From positions 196,807,511-196,871,510 of the forward strand of contig OY986437.1 of assembly GCA_963920525.1 (NCBI GenBank): a stretch of 64,000 nucleotides of DNA, given 5' to 3'. Below the pieces are notes generated by a model. That model made no database searches and was not told the DNA's origin. It saw only the letters and a program-made list of their open reading frames with translations. The DNA comes from Dichetophora obliterata. Its lineage: Eukaryota; Arthropoda; Insecta; Diptera; Sciomyzidae. Both the position numbers and the translations under genes were made by a program. Below, piece by piece: positions 34,904 to 45,265 of the stretch (its first letter is position 1; every line of letters starts with the position of its first letter).

Positions 34904-35683
34904 TAGTGTCTGACCGGAATTTTGGCCGAAACCGAATATTCGGCCATTTTACAATATTCGGCCCAAACCGAAACTGAAACTGGTTATCAATATGAAAATT
35001 TTAGTTTTTACAAAAAAATTTTTTTAATAAAAGGAAACAAAAGTACTTTAATGCACTTAAAAAAAAATTTAATTTAAAAAAAATATTATTTGAATACTGA
35101 AGTTTATAAAACTTAATTAAAGTTTTCTATAATAATAAATTAGATCATTTTTTATTTTATTTTTTATTAAAAAAGTATTGCATACTTTATAACTTCCGTA
35201 CGCACTCAAAATAGTATGCACCTACAATATACATTTTTAAAAAACTAGAAAACAAAGTATTTTTGTTTTTTTTAAAGGTTTAGTATTTTAAAAATAGAAA
35301 TATTTCATTTTCTTTTCCTTTATTCCACACACACACAATTCGTTTGAAAGTTTAATTATCAATTTTTGGCTTCAGTATCTATAAAACTTTAATTTTAATT
35401 GCAATAGAGATGATAAAATTGAAAATGATAGTATCGAACGCATAAAATTAACCAAAATGTTTTGCGCTGACACGATAAATCAAATTATAGACGAATTCAT
35501 AATTTTTGTTTTGTACAATACGTTGTAAATATTTTTATTACACCAAACTTATATACTTGAATTAAATGACTGATGCAAGAAATTTTTACCAAAAGTTTCA
35601 ACATGGCCGAATATCCGAAACTGATAAAAAGGGCCGAAACTGGCCGTAACCGAAACCGAAACCGAATATTCGGTCGGACACTA
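34904..35683. mobile_element. hAT-like element, 780 bp, TSD CATTTAAC
   Basis: The ends TAGTGTCTGACCGGAATTTT and (reverse complement) TAGTGTCCGACCGAATATTC are terminal inverted repeats. Both subterminal regions carry GGCCGAAACCG and CCGAATATTCGG words. CATTTAAC flanks both sides (34896-34903 and 35684-35691). Because the host array is itself built of this word, the duplication alone is weaker evidence than usual. No transposase coding. Confidence 0.8.
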
Positions 35684-35869
35684 CATTTAACATTTAATAT
35701 TTAACAATTTACATTTAACATTTAACAATTTACAGTTATCATTTGACTTGTAACATATAACATTTAACAATTGATACTTAACATTTAAAATTTAAATTTT
35801 TCACTAAACATTTTACGCGTAACATTGAACATTTAAGTTTAACATATAAAATTCAAAATTCATTACTTA

Positions 35870-36311
35870 AGCTTAGTATGCTGTAGGAACGAAAATTTTT
35901 GGGCATATAACTCTACACGCGAAATTTTGGAATAGAGTGAAAATTTTTGTGTGGAGAAAAAGCACTTGCTGTTCTGGTTGACAGATTCATATTTTTATTG
36001 CTACACATTAATAAACTATATAAATGCAACAATAAATTTGTTGAATAACAAATTCAACACTTAAACATACTTGCTGCTTATTTTTTATTGCAGGCAAATT
36101 TCCGCGCCAATTAAATGTACGGGCATATAATCGACAGCGAAATTTTGATATTTCAACTCTCCACTCACGAATGGAAATTTAGCAACATAGTAAAAATTTT
36201 CGCTTTTACGGCGTACCAACTGGCAAAAAAAATTTTGCTGCCTGTTTATTGTCAAAAATCTCAATGTATTTCTTATGGAAATTTTTTTCGTTTCTACAGC
36301 ATACTAAGCTT
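35870..36311. mobile_element. MITE copy 2, TIR AAGCTTAGTATGCTGTAG family
   Basis: AGCTTAGTATGCTGTAGGAAC at the left (one A shorter than copy 1) and the matching reverse complement at the right, flanked by TA (35868-35869 and 36312-36313). Interior blocks match copy 1 at 6336-6804 in the same order. The 82-codon plus frame at 36115-36363 crosses the element end and is chance. Confidence 0.7.
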
Positions 36312-36393
36312 TAAAATTTCACATTTAGCATTAAACATAACAAATTTAACATTAAACATTTAATATTTAACATAAAAAAATTTAATACTAACT

Positions 36394-36677
36394 TATTTTT
36401 ATAATTCTAAAAAAATATATATATTTTTTAGAATTATATTTGAGCTGTTTCGTGCCTTTGCTTTTTGAAAAAGTAAAAAAACATTGCTTTGAAAGACGGC
36501 ATACAACACAAATAATTTTGTTTTAATTAAACAGAAAGTGTACGTATCAGCTTATCAACGTCATCAATTTGCAGACTACTACTGAAACCACAGATGAGTA
36601 CAGAAGCAACCTATTGCTTCATGAACTAATTTTGAATAAAGCTCAAATATAATTCTAAAAAATTAGAATTATAAAAA
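36394..36677. mobile_element. Near-complete AATTCTAAAAA-end MITE
   Basis: Each end is a small palindrome, ATAATTCTAAAAA then TTTTTAGAATTAT, followed inward by ATTTGAGC. The two ends are inverted relative to each other. The interior carries TTGCTTTGAAAGAC and TTCATGAA. Partial relatives lie at 31780-32014, 34730-34790 and 52618-52700, so this copy defines the family in the window. Confidence 0.65.
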
Positions 36678-36828
36678 TAAATAAGTAATTAATATATACC
36701 ATCATTATATATTTAAAAATTTAAAATTCAATATTTAACATTTTCTCATTATCATTTAAAATTAAACATTTTTAAGTTATTAACATATAGATAAAATGTC
36801 AAATTTAACATTTTCTATGCCGCCCCAA

Positions 36829-36852
36829 AAACAACTGTTGGCGCCACCACTG
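36829..36852. other. Possible orphan hAT terminus
   Basis: GGCGCCACCACTG at this spot is the reverse complement of CAGTGGTGGCGCC, a typical hAT end. No partner end was found, so this is only a candidate. Confidence 0.3.
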
Positions 36853-38670
36853 CCTGAATGTGTTCATTTCAGAATGCGGCGTTGCCAATTTTCTCAAATC
36901 ACGAAAAGTACATTTGGTATATTTTATTTACATAGAAAATAGGCGTGCACATGCACAAATACATATCTACTGCTTTGCTTACAACCCATTGATCAGTGCT
37001 GGATTAAGGCCTAGGCCCGGGCCTCACGGCAACATTTTTGAGTGGCAAAATTTTTGTGGGCAAAAAAAATTCGAGGAAAAAAATGTTAGAAACGGAAGCT
37101 ATTTGGTTGCAGCCAAATTGACGGGGGGGGGGGGAGGGAAATATTTTCGTGGCTAATTTATAAAGAAACTCAGTATAAAGTAATAAACTAATTTGACGAG
37201 TTCTGTAAATTTTTGGACGGCGAAATGTTGAGCGACAAATGTTTCAGAAAAACTAACCAGCAAAAACTTCGCTTACAGACAATGAATAAAATATTGCAGA
37301 AAACTCGTGTAATAGATTACTTTTTGGGTTACAGAAAGTATAACTTTAATATGGGAATGAAAATAATGCATTTTTGGGTCTTTCTGACTTAATACAAGAT
37401 ATTATTGAATGAAAAATTAGGGTAATAAATTGAAACATTTTTTAAATGTATTGTTGAGTGAATTCATTCAAAAAGTTTTCTTCAAATATTATTGCAAGAA
37501 GATAAACAAAATACAAGTTCTGCACCTAAAATAAATAATATTTATCATTTACGTGATCTCTGTGATTTATATCCAAATGAAGAAATATCATTGTGAATTT
37601 ATGTAAGTATTCCTGACAACTTTCAATACAACTTTCGAAGAGGACTGCATGGTTTAATGGAAATGTAAATTGAACTGTGTTATATAGCTTTTATAACAAC
37701 TTCAATTGCAAATTAGGTTTCGCTGATATAAAAGAGAATGCCGCACTGTCATGGTACAAGACATATTTTATTGGGTTTGCGGTCTTCAAGTGCCAGTGAG
37801 ATGAGAAACATTAAACCAAAAATCATTCATGATTTAATGAGACTTTCAGGATTGCAGTCATGTCTAATTTGCGAAGCCATTCAGAATTGGTGTTCCCACA
37901 AGAATACTGATAACAAAAGATTTCACACCGATGCAAGGAATCGCTGTATTGCAATTTTAATAGGCGAAAAGTTTTTGCACGAAGCAAAATTTGTTGGACA
38001 TTTGTTCAAAGAGTAAAGAATCAGACATTATCATCGATTCAAACTCTTTTAAAAGATGACCAAATCTTTATTGACTCGGCTGATAAAGCGAACTTATTGG
38101 CTGGATTACTCTCTCGGATAGCAATAAGCCACTGTCGTTTGTTGAATGTTGATCTTCTGCAATGCAAGAAATTTACTTTCGAACGAGATTAGTTAAAGGC
38201 TTCATACAAATCTAAATATAAACAATGCTTCTGATCTTGATGGAATACCGCCAATTGTGCTTAAAATGTGTGCTTCTTCTCTGGCGCGTCCTTTGCGCAA
38301 CCTTTTAAACATCTTCTACAGAACAGAAGTATTTCCATCTTGTTTTAAGAGAAGGTCGCAAATGTACAGACAGTACTTAAAAATGGCGATGCCAATAACC
38401 CTGCAAGCTGCCGACCCATTGCGATATGCTCTACGCTTTTGTTTTTTTTTGTTAAAAGATCAAAGAACCAAGGCATGCGCCTTATGCAAACAAGGTTTGG
38501 CTTTTGATCTGAAAGGAAAGGGATAGCTTTATTTAGAGGGATTTGATTGGAAACATAAGTGAATTATTAGGTTAGGTTAGGTTAAACCGGATGACTTCGT
38601 GAAGGCTCACATAGACCAATTCAGGTCCTTAGTGGTACCGGTAGCGAACAAATGGAACCTTTGTGTTTAT

Positions 38671-39634
38671 TTAAAAGTCTTTAAAGATTTGCGTTGAGTT
38701 CGCAAACCTTAGGAGGGATTCCAGAGACACCCTGGCTACATCTTTGAGCGACGGGAATGTCGATGAGCCTAGGTATTTTAGTCCCGATCTAAGTAGGGCG
38801 GGGCATGGGCATAGTAGGTGCTCCAGGGTCTCCACTGTGCCCGGTTCCTTGCACTTTCTGCAGTTGTTATCCGTGGTGATGCCAAGCTTCCTCGCGTGGG
38901 GTGCCGTCATGCAGTGACTAGTGAGCATGCCCACTAGTGTCCTGCAATCTTTGCGCGGGCGTGCCAAGATGAACAGAGTTCGTTTTTCGCATTGTGAATT
39001 GCACATGATTTTTGAGATCTTGCGATCTCGTATCTCTCCATCTACGATTCACTGCTAGTGTGGCTCTTCTTTCGAGGTTCCTGTACAACTCTTGTAGCGG
39101 AGTAAGTACATGTTCTGCGAGTTCTGATTCCAGCCCGGTGCCTTTCTTTGCTTAACCATCTGCCATCTCGTTTCCCTCAATTCCCTGGTGGCTAGGGACC
39201 CAGTAGATGCGCACTCTCTTCGAAGCGCATAGTGCATCTAGTGCATCTCTGCCAGCCAAGACACTTTTGGACTTGATCACTTTTTGGACTGCCGCTTGAC
39301 TGTCAACGAAAATGTTGATGTAAGAGTGTTGTGTGTCCATGCTGAGGGCTATCTCAGCAGCCTTCCTTATGGCAAATATTTCCGCCTGGAAGATACTGCA
39401 GTGGTTCGGCAGTTTATATGGCTGCCTTATATTAGGCTCTGCGCAATACACAGCCGCACCTACCCCCGTAGGCATTTTGGAGCCGTCGGTAAATATTTTG
39501 ACCGCCTGCTGTGCTTGTTCTATACCTTTGCACCAATCATTTGGTCCCAGAAGAGTTCGTACTTTGGCATTGACTATCGTGCGAGGTACCATGTAGTCCG
39601 TACTACTAAGTAGATCCTTTCCGATTGTACAATG
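38671..39634 (-). pseudogene. LINE ORF2: RNase H and C-terminal zinc-finger region
   Basis: The minus frame from the hAT boundary reads CTIGKDLL, then an RNase H domain with VKIFTDGSKMPTGVGAAVYC (first Asp), IFQAEIFAIRKAAEIAL (Glu), INIFVDSQAAVQ (second Asp) and VRIYWVPSHQGIEGNEMAD (His and last Asp). All catalytic residues are present. A TAA at 39152-39154 interrupts it. The frame then runs on (AKKGTGLESELAEHVL) and shifts near 38990 into LARPRKDCRTLVGMLTSH and CRKCKEPGTVETLEHLLCPC, a C-x2-C-x12-H-x4-C zinc-finger pattern, ending at 38671. RNase H is intact in residues but not translatable as one protein. Confidence 0.85.
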
Positions 39635-40171
39635 CATTGGCGTCGGAAGCGGGGAGAAAGGGAGGCAGTTGCCCCCACTTTTTTAGCTAGATAAACAATT
39701 TAAAAGGAAAACTTCAAAAGTTATTCAAAATATCAGTTTTTTTTACAACGATAATATTTTTGTATTATATATTTTCCCTCTTCTTTCTCTCTTCTTCATA
39801 AGCATGCTTTCGGATAACCATTTTCTTTCTCTGTGTTTGCAAAAAGATAGAACAAAATGTAGAGTTTCTACTGCAAACCCACCACTTCAGTTTAAAAGCA
39901 CCCTTAAGTATGTAGCTTAATGCTTGTTAATTTTGCAAGTCTGGTAAGAAAAAATTTGACATGTGCTTAGGGGCTTTCCATATTGGAAGACATGTTGTAC
40001 GATAAGTTAGATGGAAAACTAATGGGACTATTTGATTGAGCGTTCGAACGATCCAACTTGTAAAGCAACATCATTAATTGCAAGCTCTCAAGCAGAACAC
40101 ATCCGGCTAATAGCTAAGCAACTTTTAGATGCCCTAACAATTGAGCAGTAATTTTACATAATTGTACAATA

Positions 40172-41053
40172 TTGTACAATCGGCAGAAAAAAACCAAAAA
40201 TTTCGACTATCGTTTTAGCTTACGCATGGTACTACATGTTGTACAATCTGCCATGTTGGTCCAATGTTTTGGACCATGCGAAAGCCCCTACTGTGAATTA
40301 GCTGATGAAAATCCACCTCGACGCTTTGAAGAAACATCAAATCCGGTTCCTTCAGTACAGTTGCCATTATATGATCGGCTACGAAAAGATTATTTCGAAA
40401 TTTTAGATCTTCCCTCAAATGAGATAACGGCTAGATTCGATCAAACAGGTTGATATTTTACTTTTTTTTTATTTTTGCAAGTTTACACCAGCTTCACTCA
40501 ACCGACTCACTTTGATTTAACATTCGGTGAGTCGGTTGAGTGAAGATAGTGTAAACTGGCACTTCGTAAATCTTATTGTACATTTAAACAGATCTTGACA
40601 CTCTGGAATCGTTGGAAAATATTGTAATCGAAGCTTTCAACGGAAAAGTGCCTTCTGAACAAAATCTAAAAATAAAACTAGATCTTTATGCAGATGACTT
40701 TTTTGCAGATGAAATTGCTGAAGCAATTGCCTGGCCAAACACCTTGAAATTGTAGTGGCATTGTATCCCAATTTGCGAAAAATTCGGATACTGTAAAAAA
40801 ACTATTAAATGAAGTTGAAAAACTTATTGCTTTGCTTTTGACTGTGCCTGCATCAGCAGCTTCATCTGAGCGTTCTTTTAGTGCACTTAGACGACTTAAA
40901 ACGTATCTTCGAGCAACTATGACACAGAAACGACTCAGTCATGCGGCACTTATACACATTCACAAAGATAAAACCGAAGAATTAAATTCGATGAAGGTGG
41001 TGAAAGAGTTTGTTTCTCGCAAGGACAGAAAGAAACATTTTGGAATAATTTAA
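40172..41053 (+). pseudogene. hAT transposase C-terminal part with an intron
   Basis: Exon 1 (ends 40448) reads SVQLPLYDRLRKDYFEILDL and ARFDQT. A GT...AG intron (40449-40591, 143 nt, phase 1) follows. Exon 2 starts DLDTLESLENIVIEAFNGK and ends at a stop near 40755. After a frame break the hAT dimerisation domain is clear at 40832-41053: ASSERSFSALRRLKTYLRAT, then HAALIHIHKD. This matches ZMYM1-like hAT transposases in insects. The DDE catalytic half is missing, so the copy cannot mobilise itself. The intron contains a strong hairpin. Confidence 0.8.
40481..40556. repeat. Hairpin in the hAT intron, 30-nt arms
   Basis: GTTTACACCAGCTTCACTCA... (40481-40510) pairs with 40527-40556 at 28 of 30 positions, loop 16 nt. 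It may be a tiny palindromic insertion or a structural element of the intron. Confidence 0.7.
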
Positions 41054-41409
41054 ATTGATATAACTTTTTGTACCTTATTGCATTTAAACCATGTAAAGAT
41101 ATACCTAGTCTTGCTTTAAAAAAGCAACCATTATTTCTTATATTTTCATATTACCATATGAAAGATCCTTTAAAGAATGATCTCTAACTAATATGAAATT
41201 GGAAGAACTTTTAAAAATAATGAAATTTTAATATTTTTCATATATTTTTATTTTTTTTTTATTTTAAACTAAAATAAAAAATTTGTTTATTCACATTCAT
41301 GTTTCTTTGAAGAAATTTTGGTGAACTTTTTTTTGCACCACCATTTGTACTGCCCCCTATTTGTACTGCCCCCCAGATGAAATTAGCTTCCGACGCGCTT
41401 GGTACAATG

Positions 41410-42487
41410 TCCAAAATTTTGAATGTGCATGTTGCCTGCCGCCGTAAGGCGTTGTGCCGTTTTTCCGTCTGTTAGTTTTGCGTATATGTCCAGGGAGTCC
41501 ATACTTAGAATGGTTTCGAGCGCTTTAGTTGGAGTTGACTTCAGTGCCCCCGTGATGCACAGCACTGCCTGCCGCTGAGTTTTCTCCAAGTGCCTGAGGA
41601 GTGTTGATTTGTTCACAGCCGGCCACCACACAATAATCCCATAGAGTAGAATAGGACGCAATACCGTTACATAGATCCAGTGCATCAGAAGAGTGAAAGA
41701 CCCCAGGTACTGCCTAGCATCTTTTTGGATGTGTATAGCGCAATGGTGGATTTCTTCACCCTTTCTTCCACGTTGGTTTTCCATGACAGCTTGCTGTCCA
41801 GGACGACTCCTAGATATTTTGTGTGAGTTTTTGGTATGAGACTTATATCGTTCAATTTCGGTGGTATCCACTGTGGTATCTTGTACCTTTTCGTGAAGAG
41901 AACCAGATCCATACTTAGTGCCATACTGTTTACCTGCCTTCGGTAAGAATACAACTCTCGCTGTTCTCCAAGCCACAGGTACATAGTTTAGCCTGATGCA
42001 TCCGTTAAATATATTCTTCAGCCATGGGACGTCTCGCGTTTCAGCCGTTTGCAACATGGCAGGAATTATACCGTCTGGTCCCGGATATTTGTATCCCGAG
42101 AACTATTTTATAGCCCATACGATTCCGTCCGACGTTATTAAGTCGTGTGGAACCTGTAGTGGGGTTATCCTGTGTCTTCGTATTATAGCAGTGTTTAGAG
42201 CTTCGGTACAGCCAGGAAAATGCGCCTTTAAAAGCACCTCGAGGGATGCCTGACTGCTCTCCGTCCACTGGCCATTGTCTTTGCGTAGCTGGCTCTGAAT
42301 GGAGGGCTGCTTTGAGAGTAGCTTCCTGAGCCTTGCTGTGTCCGTAGTTCTTTCTATGCTTGAGCAGAAGTTCTTCCACGAGTGTCTTTTTGCTCTGCGT
42401 ACAAATTTCCTCTTGGTCTGCTATTTTAGCTAGTTTAAAGAAATCTTTTAGGTCGCGTCTTTGCTCTGTAAATCCGGACTCCACCAT
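41410..42487 (-). pseudogene. LINE ORF2: linker, RT remnants, thumb region
   Basis: The minus strand begins with ESGFTEQRRDLKDFFKLAK (linker), then the RT start IRLNYVPVAWRTARVVFLPK. Near 41938 the coding jumps to NSMALSMDLVLFTKRYKI and KTHTKYLGVVLDSKLSWK, which belong after the YADD box. The catalytic palm with motif C has therefore been deleted and the frame changed. It continues as RVKKSTIALYTSKKMLG, WIYVTVLRPILLYGIIVWW and LEKTQRQAVLCITGALK, typical of the thumb and connection region. It ends at the hAT duplication (41402-41409). On the far side, reading continues directly into the RNase H block. Confidence 0.8.
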
Positions 42488-42724
42488 CGTCTGATCTTAC
42501 GCTTTGTGGTCTTACGCTTTAAGTGAATTATTGATTAAGTGAAAAAACCGTCAAAGCCAATTTGAATTGCTTTTAACCGAAAGTAGTGCTATGCCTTAAC
42601 CCTCGGCAAGCATTTTCCAGCCCTAAGTTGTTCCTGTCTTTTAATTCAACAATTTCCACAGTTTAGTTGTGGATTTTTAGTTTTCCATAATTCTTAAATG
42701 TAGGAAAGAACAAAAAAAGTGAAA

Positions 42725-42808
42725 AGAACCATGCCCGAACCCGGATTCGAACCGAGGGGACCTCTGGGTTGATAGTCTAGCGCACTCTCCAATAGGTTAC
42801 AAAGGCCG
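42725..42808 (-). promoter_or_regulatory. Pol III-type internal promoter of SINE B
   Basis: The minus strand carries GGTTCGAATCC (42743-42753), a perfect B-box, about 50 bases after a degenerate A-box near the 5' end (TTGTAACCTATTGG). The order and distance match a tRNA-derived RNA polymerase III promoter. The tRNA cloverleaf itself is not intact, so I do not call a tRNA gene. Confidence 0.65.
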
Positions 42809-43598
42809 ACAAAGCTTTTCAAAGCTATGGAGAGCGTAATAAAACGTTTATATTATGAACTGTCTAAAGCACAATCAACTGCTCAGTGATCGTCAATATA
42901 GTTTCCGTAGGGCCTACTGGTGACCTTATGGAGTTCTTAACCGAAAAATGGAACCATAGCGTTCACTTTTTCGAAGAGAACAAGGTTGTTGCTCTGGATA
43001 TTTTACAGGCGTTTGCCCGAGTGTGGCACTTTGTTCGTGTCAAAATTAATTCCATATGGTGTTGGTGGTAATTCTGTTCGATATACCACTTGTTCGATGT
43101 TTCCTCAAGGACAGAATGATTCGTGTACTAGTTGACTGTTTTTCGTCCAAAGGGTTCAGTTCTACTGCCAATCTTGTTTCTGGTTTTTATAAACAACTTT
43201 ATTTCGATGACACATAACCCAATCCGTTAGTTTGTGGACGTTATTTATAATTCATACTCATTCAAAATATGCCCAAGTTTAATGAAGATTGGGAGGAAGA
43301 GGGGGAAAAACTGTTTAGAAAAACGCTAATTTTCTACATTAAAACGAATAAAAAACTATATACTGGCAACTATGATGCCTTATTAAAAATTTAAACAGAT
43401 CTAGTACAAAAACTATGTTATGAGAACGTAATAAATGATTTCGCACGAGCATATAATAAAACTCTTTATGCAATGTGTGTAAAAAATTAAAAATACAATT
43501 TTTATAATTTTGTTCTATTGTTAGAAAAACATTTACTATGTTAGAGGTGGCGCTCGGGCCTAGGCGGGTGAATGCCTAAATCCGCCACTGCCATTGAT

Positions 43599-44463
43599 GC
43601 AGCACTTATCTTGGTGCTTAGCGGTGCTTTAATTGGCATTAATCGGAATCCTTAGTTGTGCTTTTTTTTGTTTACTGACAATACTTGGTTAGCAGTTTAA
43701 TAATATTAAAACAGATTTCCTTTACACCTTCCTGCCTTAGCAACAACGTTTCCAAACATTGTCATTAGTATGTGATTTATTTTGATTGTTCCAACCCAAT
43801 CATATGGTCGTGACAACATATACGTTAATATTTCTATTGTTATAACTTTGCGCTTTGAACACCTTCAAACTTATACAAAAGTCACCTTCTTAGGCGACTA
43901 AGCTGACCAAAGTTAATCAACCAACAACACAAATAACAATTATTTATTTTGTTTTTGGCCTAAATAAGGGTCATAAAAAGATGACAATACAGCTCAATTT
44001 GGCTATAACAGCAATACGCACATTTAGTATATTTTTGAATCACGTGAGCTTTTTGTAAGCCGATTCTAATACCAAAAAAAAAAAACACAAACTACTTTAT
44101 TTCTCTACCATTTGTTAATACCAATAAATGCTTATCGAACTAGTAGAGTCTAGCTACTACCAATTATGTTTTTAGGTTTATTTGTGAGCTATCGAATTTA
44201 AACATGTTCGTGACAGGAAATAATCACATGTGTGTTTGGCAAATGTGTGTGACTAATAAAAATGTCCACATTTTGGTTTGTAAGGACAAAACAGAAGGGC
44301 GTTTGCTCGTATTAGTAAAGTTATAAGTGATAATAAGTGTACTTTGATTTGATTTTAGTCAATTCTGAAAATTAAATATATTATTTTTTAAAATTTAACC
44401 AATACTTATTATTTTGAATTTATGAAGAAGTTAAAGATTATTTTTATTCAATCCTTTCTCAAG
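43599..44463. other. AT-rich DNA without recognised gene
   Basis: Nothing supportable seen on either strand between the hAT nest and the gypsy. Confidence 0.45.
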
Positions 44464-44528
44464 ATTAGGTTAGGTTAGGTTAAGGTGGCGGCAGGTCTTT
44501 AGACCAACCCACTTAAACCATATTATTG
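44464..44528 (-). repeat. LINE 3' terminus with AACCT-type tail
   Basis: The plus strand starts with AGGTTAGGTTAGGTTAAGG, the reverse complement of an (AACCT)n-like retroposon tail. The same tail type ends the LINE at 38569. About 65 bp, severely truncated. It abuts the truncated 5' edge of the gypsy. Confidence 0.5.
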
Positions 44529-44531
44529 GCA

Positions 44532-45265
44532 CATCATATTTAAATTTTTTAATTGAAACGGAGGAAATAACACACAATTTCCACATAGTAGAAAATGAAT
44601 TTCCAATATTAACAGATGGCATAATAGGGCGTGACATGTTGAGAAAGTACATGTCTAAAATAGATTTTGAAATGTACACGGTAACATTTTTAATAAATGA
44701 AAAAGAACTAACATTACCAATAATTTTAAATTATAAAAACTTTACAGTACCTGCTCGATCAGAAGCAGTGGTCCCCATAAATATTAGGGTTAATGAAGAT
44801 AGTTTAATCCTTAACAAAGAAATAAATAATGGAGTCTTCATTGCAAATAGCATAATATCTGCAAATGGCGTAGCACACGTGAAAGTTTTAAACACGACAG
44901 AAGAAGAAATAAATTTAGAGGATATAAACATAGAAACAAAACCATTAAAAAACTACAACATATTTACAAGCAAAGAAACTAATAAATTTAATGCACATAG
45001 ATTACAAGAACTTTTAAAAACATTAGACATTGGATGCAACGAACCGGAGGCAGAAAAATCAATTATTGACATTTTAAAACAATTCCAAGATATTTTCCAC
45101 CTCCCCGGAGAACCATTGACAGTGAACAATTTTTACACGCAAGAAATTCATACTACTGATTCAACAGCGGTATACATAAAGAACTACAGACTCCCACAGA
45201 CACAAATGACAGAGATCAACGAACAAGTAGACAAACTTTTAAAGGACAACATTATTGAACACTAA
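44532..45265 (+). pseudogene. Gypsy protease C-terminus and pre-RT region
   Basis: The frame contains FHIVENEFPILTDGIIGRDM, the C-terminal half of a retropepsin with the conserved G-I-[IL]-G-R-D, then a long linker to the RT start. The catalytic DTG of the protease would lie upstream and is missing. The frame runs to a stop at about 45263-45265, placed in the sequence NIIEH-stop-VSPYNSPLL where relatives have a serine, so this is a nonsense mutation rather than a natural end. Confidence 0.8.

Larger units (their letters stand above)
34365..36810. repeat. ACATTTAAC-type array, interrupted by elements
   Basis: Runs of AACATTTAACATT words at 8-9-bp steps occur at about 34365-34560, 34790-34905, 35684-35865, 36312-36395 and 36700-36810. 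The gaps are filled by a hAT-like element, two MITEs and unassigned AT-rich DNA, so one original array appears to have been split by insertions. Confidence 0.75.
39635..41401 (+). mobile_element. hAT element 2, 1767 bp, TSD GTACAATG
   Basis: Perfect duplications GTACAATG lie at 39627-39634 and 41402-41409. The ends CATTGGCGTCGGAAGC and (reverse complement) CAAGCGCGTCGGAAGC match at 13 of 16 positions. It lies in the LINE RNase H coding. It encodes only the C-terminal third of a transposase, so it is an internally deleted derivative. Removing it with one duplication restores the LINE reading frame. Confidence 0.95.
38569..42519 (-). mobile_element. LOA/I/R1-like non-LTR element, 13-bp TSD, 5'-truncated
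   Basis: Perfect duplications TAAGTGAATTATT flank it at 38556-38568 and 42520-42532. The minus-strand 5' end starts in the ORF2 linker just before RT, so ORF1 and endonuclease are absent. The 3' end is three AACCT-type units (plus strand AGGTTAGGTTAGGTT). A second hAT (39635-41401) is inserted in it. Without that hAT the copy is about 2.2 kb. RNase H coding excludes the Jockey clade and favours LOA, I or R1 groups. Confidence 0.9.
38441..42811 (-). mobile_element. tRNA-like SINE copy B, split by a LINE
   Basis: On the minus strand the SINE starts at about 42811 with a tRNA-like head, runs to 42520, is interrupted by the LINE 38569-42519, resumes at 38568 and ends in a poly(A) tail (T-run at 38442-38451). 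The flanks ACGCTTTT (38433-38440) and AAGCTTTT (42812-42819) are the target duplication with one mismatch. Its body is about 400 bp. A related copy is at 48590-48825, sharing the head and the AAGGCAT region. Confidence 0.75.
37750..43270 (+). pseudogene. Non-LTR ORF2 fragment split by nested insertions
   Basis: Two separated plus-strand parts make one reverse transcriptase region. Part 1 (about 37780-38434) has the linker (ARNRCIAILIGEKFLHEAKF; ADKANLL-like) and early RT blocks (NASDLDGIPPIVLKM; PLRNLLNIFYRTEVFPSCFK; then, after a frameshift, ASCRPIAICST). Part 2 (42820-43270) continues with FKAMESVIKRLYYEL, SDRQYSFRR, TGDLMEFLTEKWN, VVALDILQAFARVWH (motif A), KGSVLLPILFLVFINNF (motif B) and FVDV where FADD is expected. 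Removing 38441-42819 leaves the codon order unbroken across the junction. Frame breaks and the altered motif C make it a pseudogene. A CR1/Jockey-group origin is likely. Confidence 0.8.
36994..43590. mobile_element. hAT element, 6.6 kb with nested insertions, TSD CCATTGAT
   Basis: The left end CAGTGCTGGATTAAGGCCTA and the reverse complement of the right end CAGTGGCGGATTTAGGCATT are hAT-type termini. Both continue into CCTAGGCCCG[G/A]GC. Perfect 8-bp duplications CCATTGAT lie at 36986-36993 and 43591-43598. The interior holds a plus-strand non-LTR fragment and everything nested in it. I could not recognise hAT transposase belonging to this outer element, although 37440-37700 and 43265-43520 are unassigned and could contain remnants. 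Confidence 0.9.

Noticed and set aside
37738..38016. Independent host gene in this 92-codon frame
   Set aside because: The ARNRC and downstream blocks match the linker of the non-LTR ORF2 that continues at 38200 and 42820.
38569..38584. TTAGG units as an interstitial telomere
   Set aside because: Only three units, located exactly at the 3' end of a LINE flanked by a 13-bp target duplication, so it is a retroposon tail.
39284..39613. 109- and 87-residue plus frames
   Set aside because: Shadows of the minus-strand RNase H domain, which shows the full set of catalytic residues.
42725..42808. A tRNA gene on the minus strand
   Set aside because: The B-box is perfect but no cloverleaf can be drawn; it is the head of a SINE with a poly(A) tail and target duplication.
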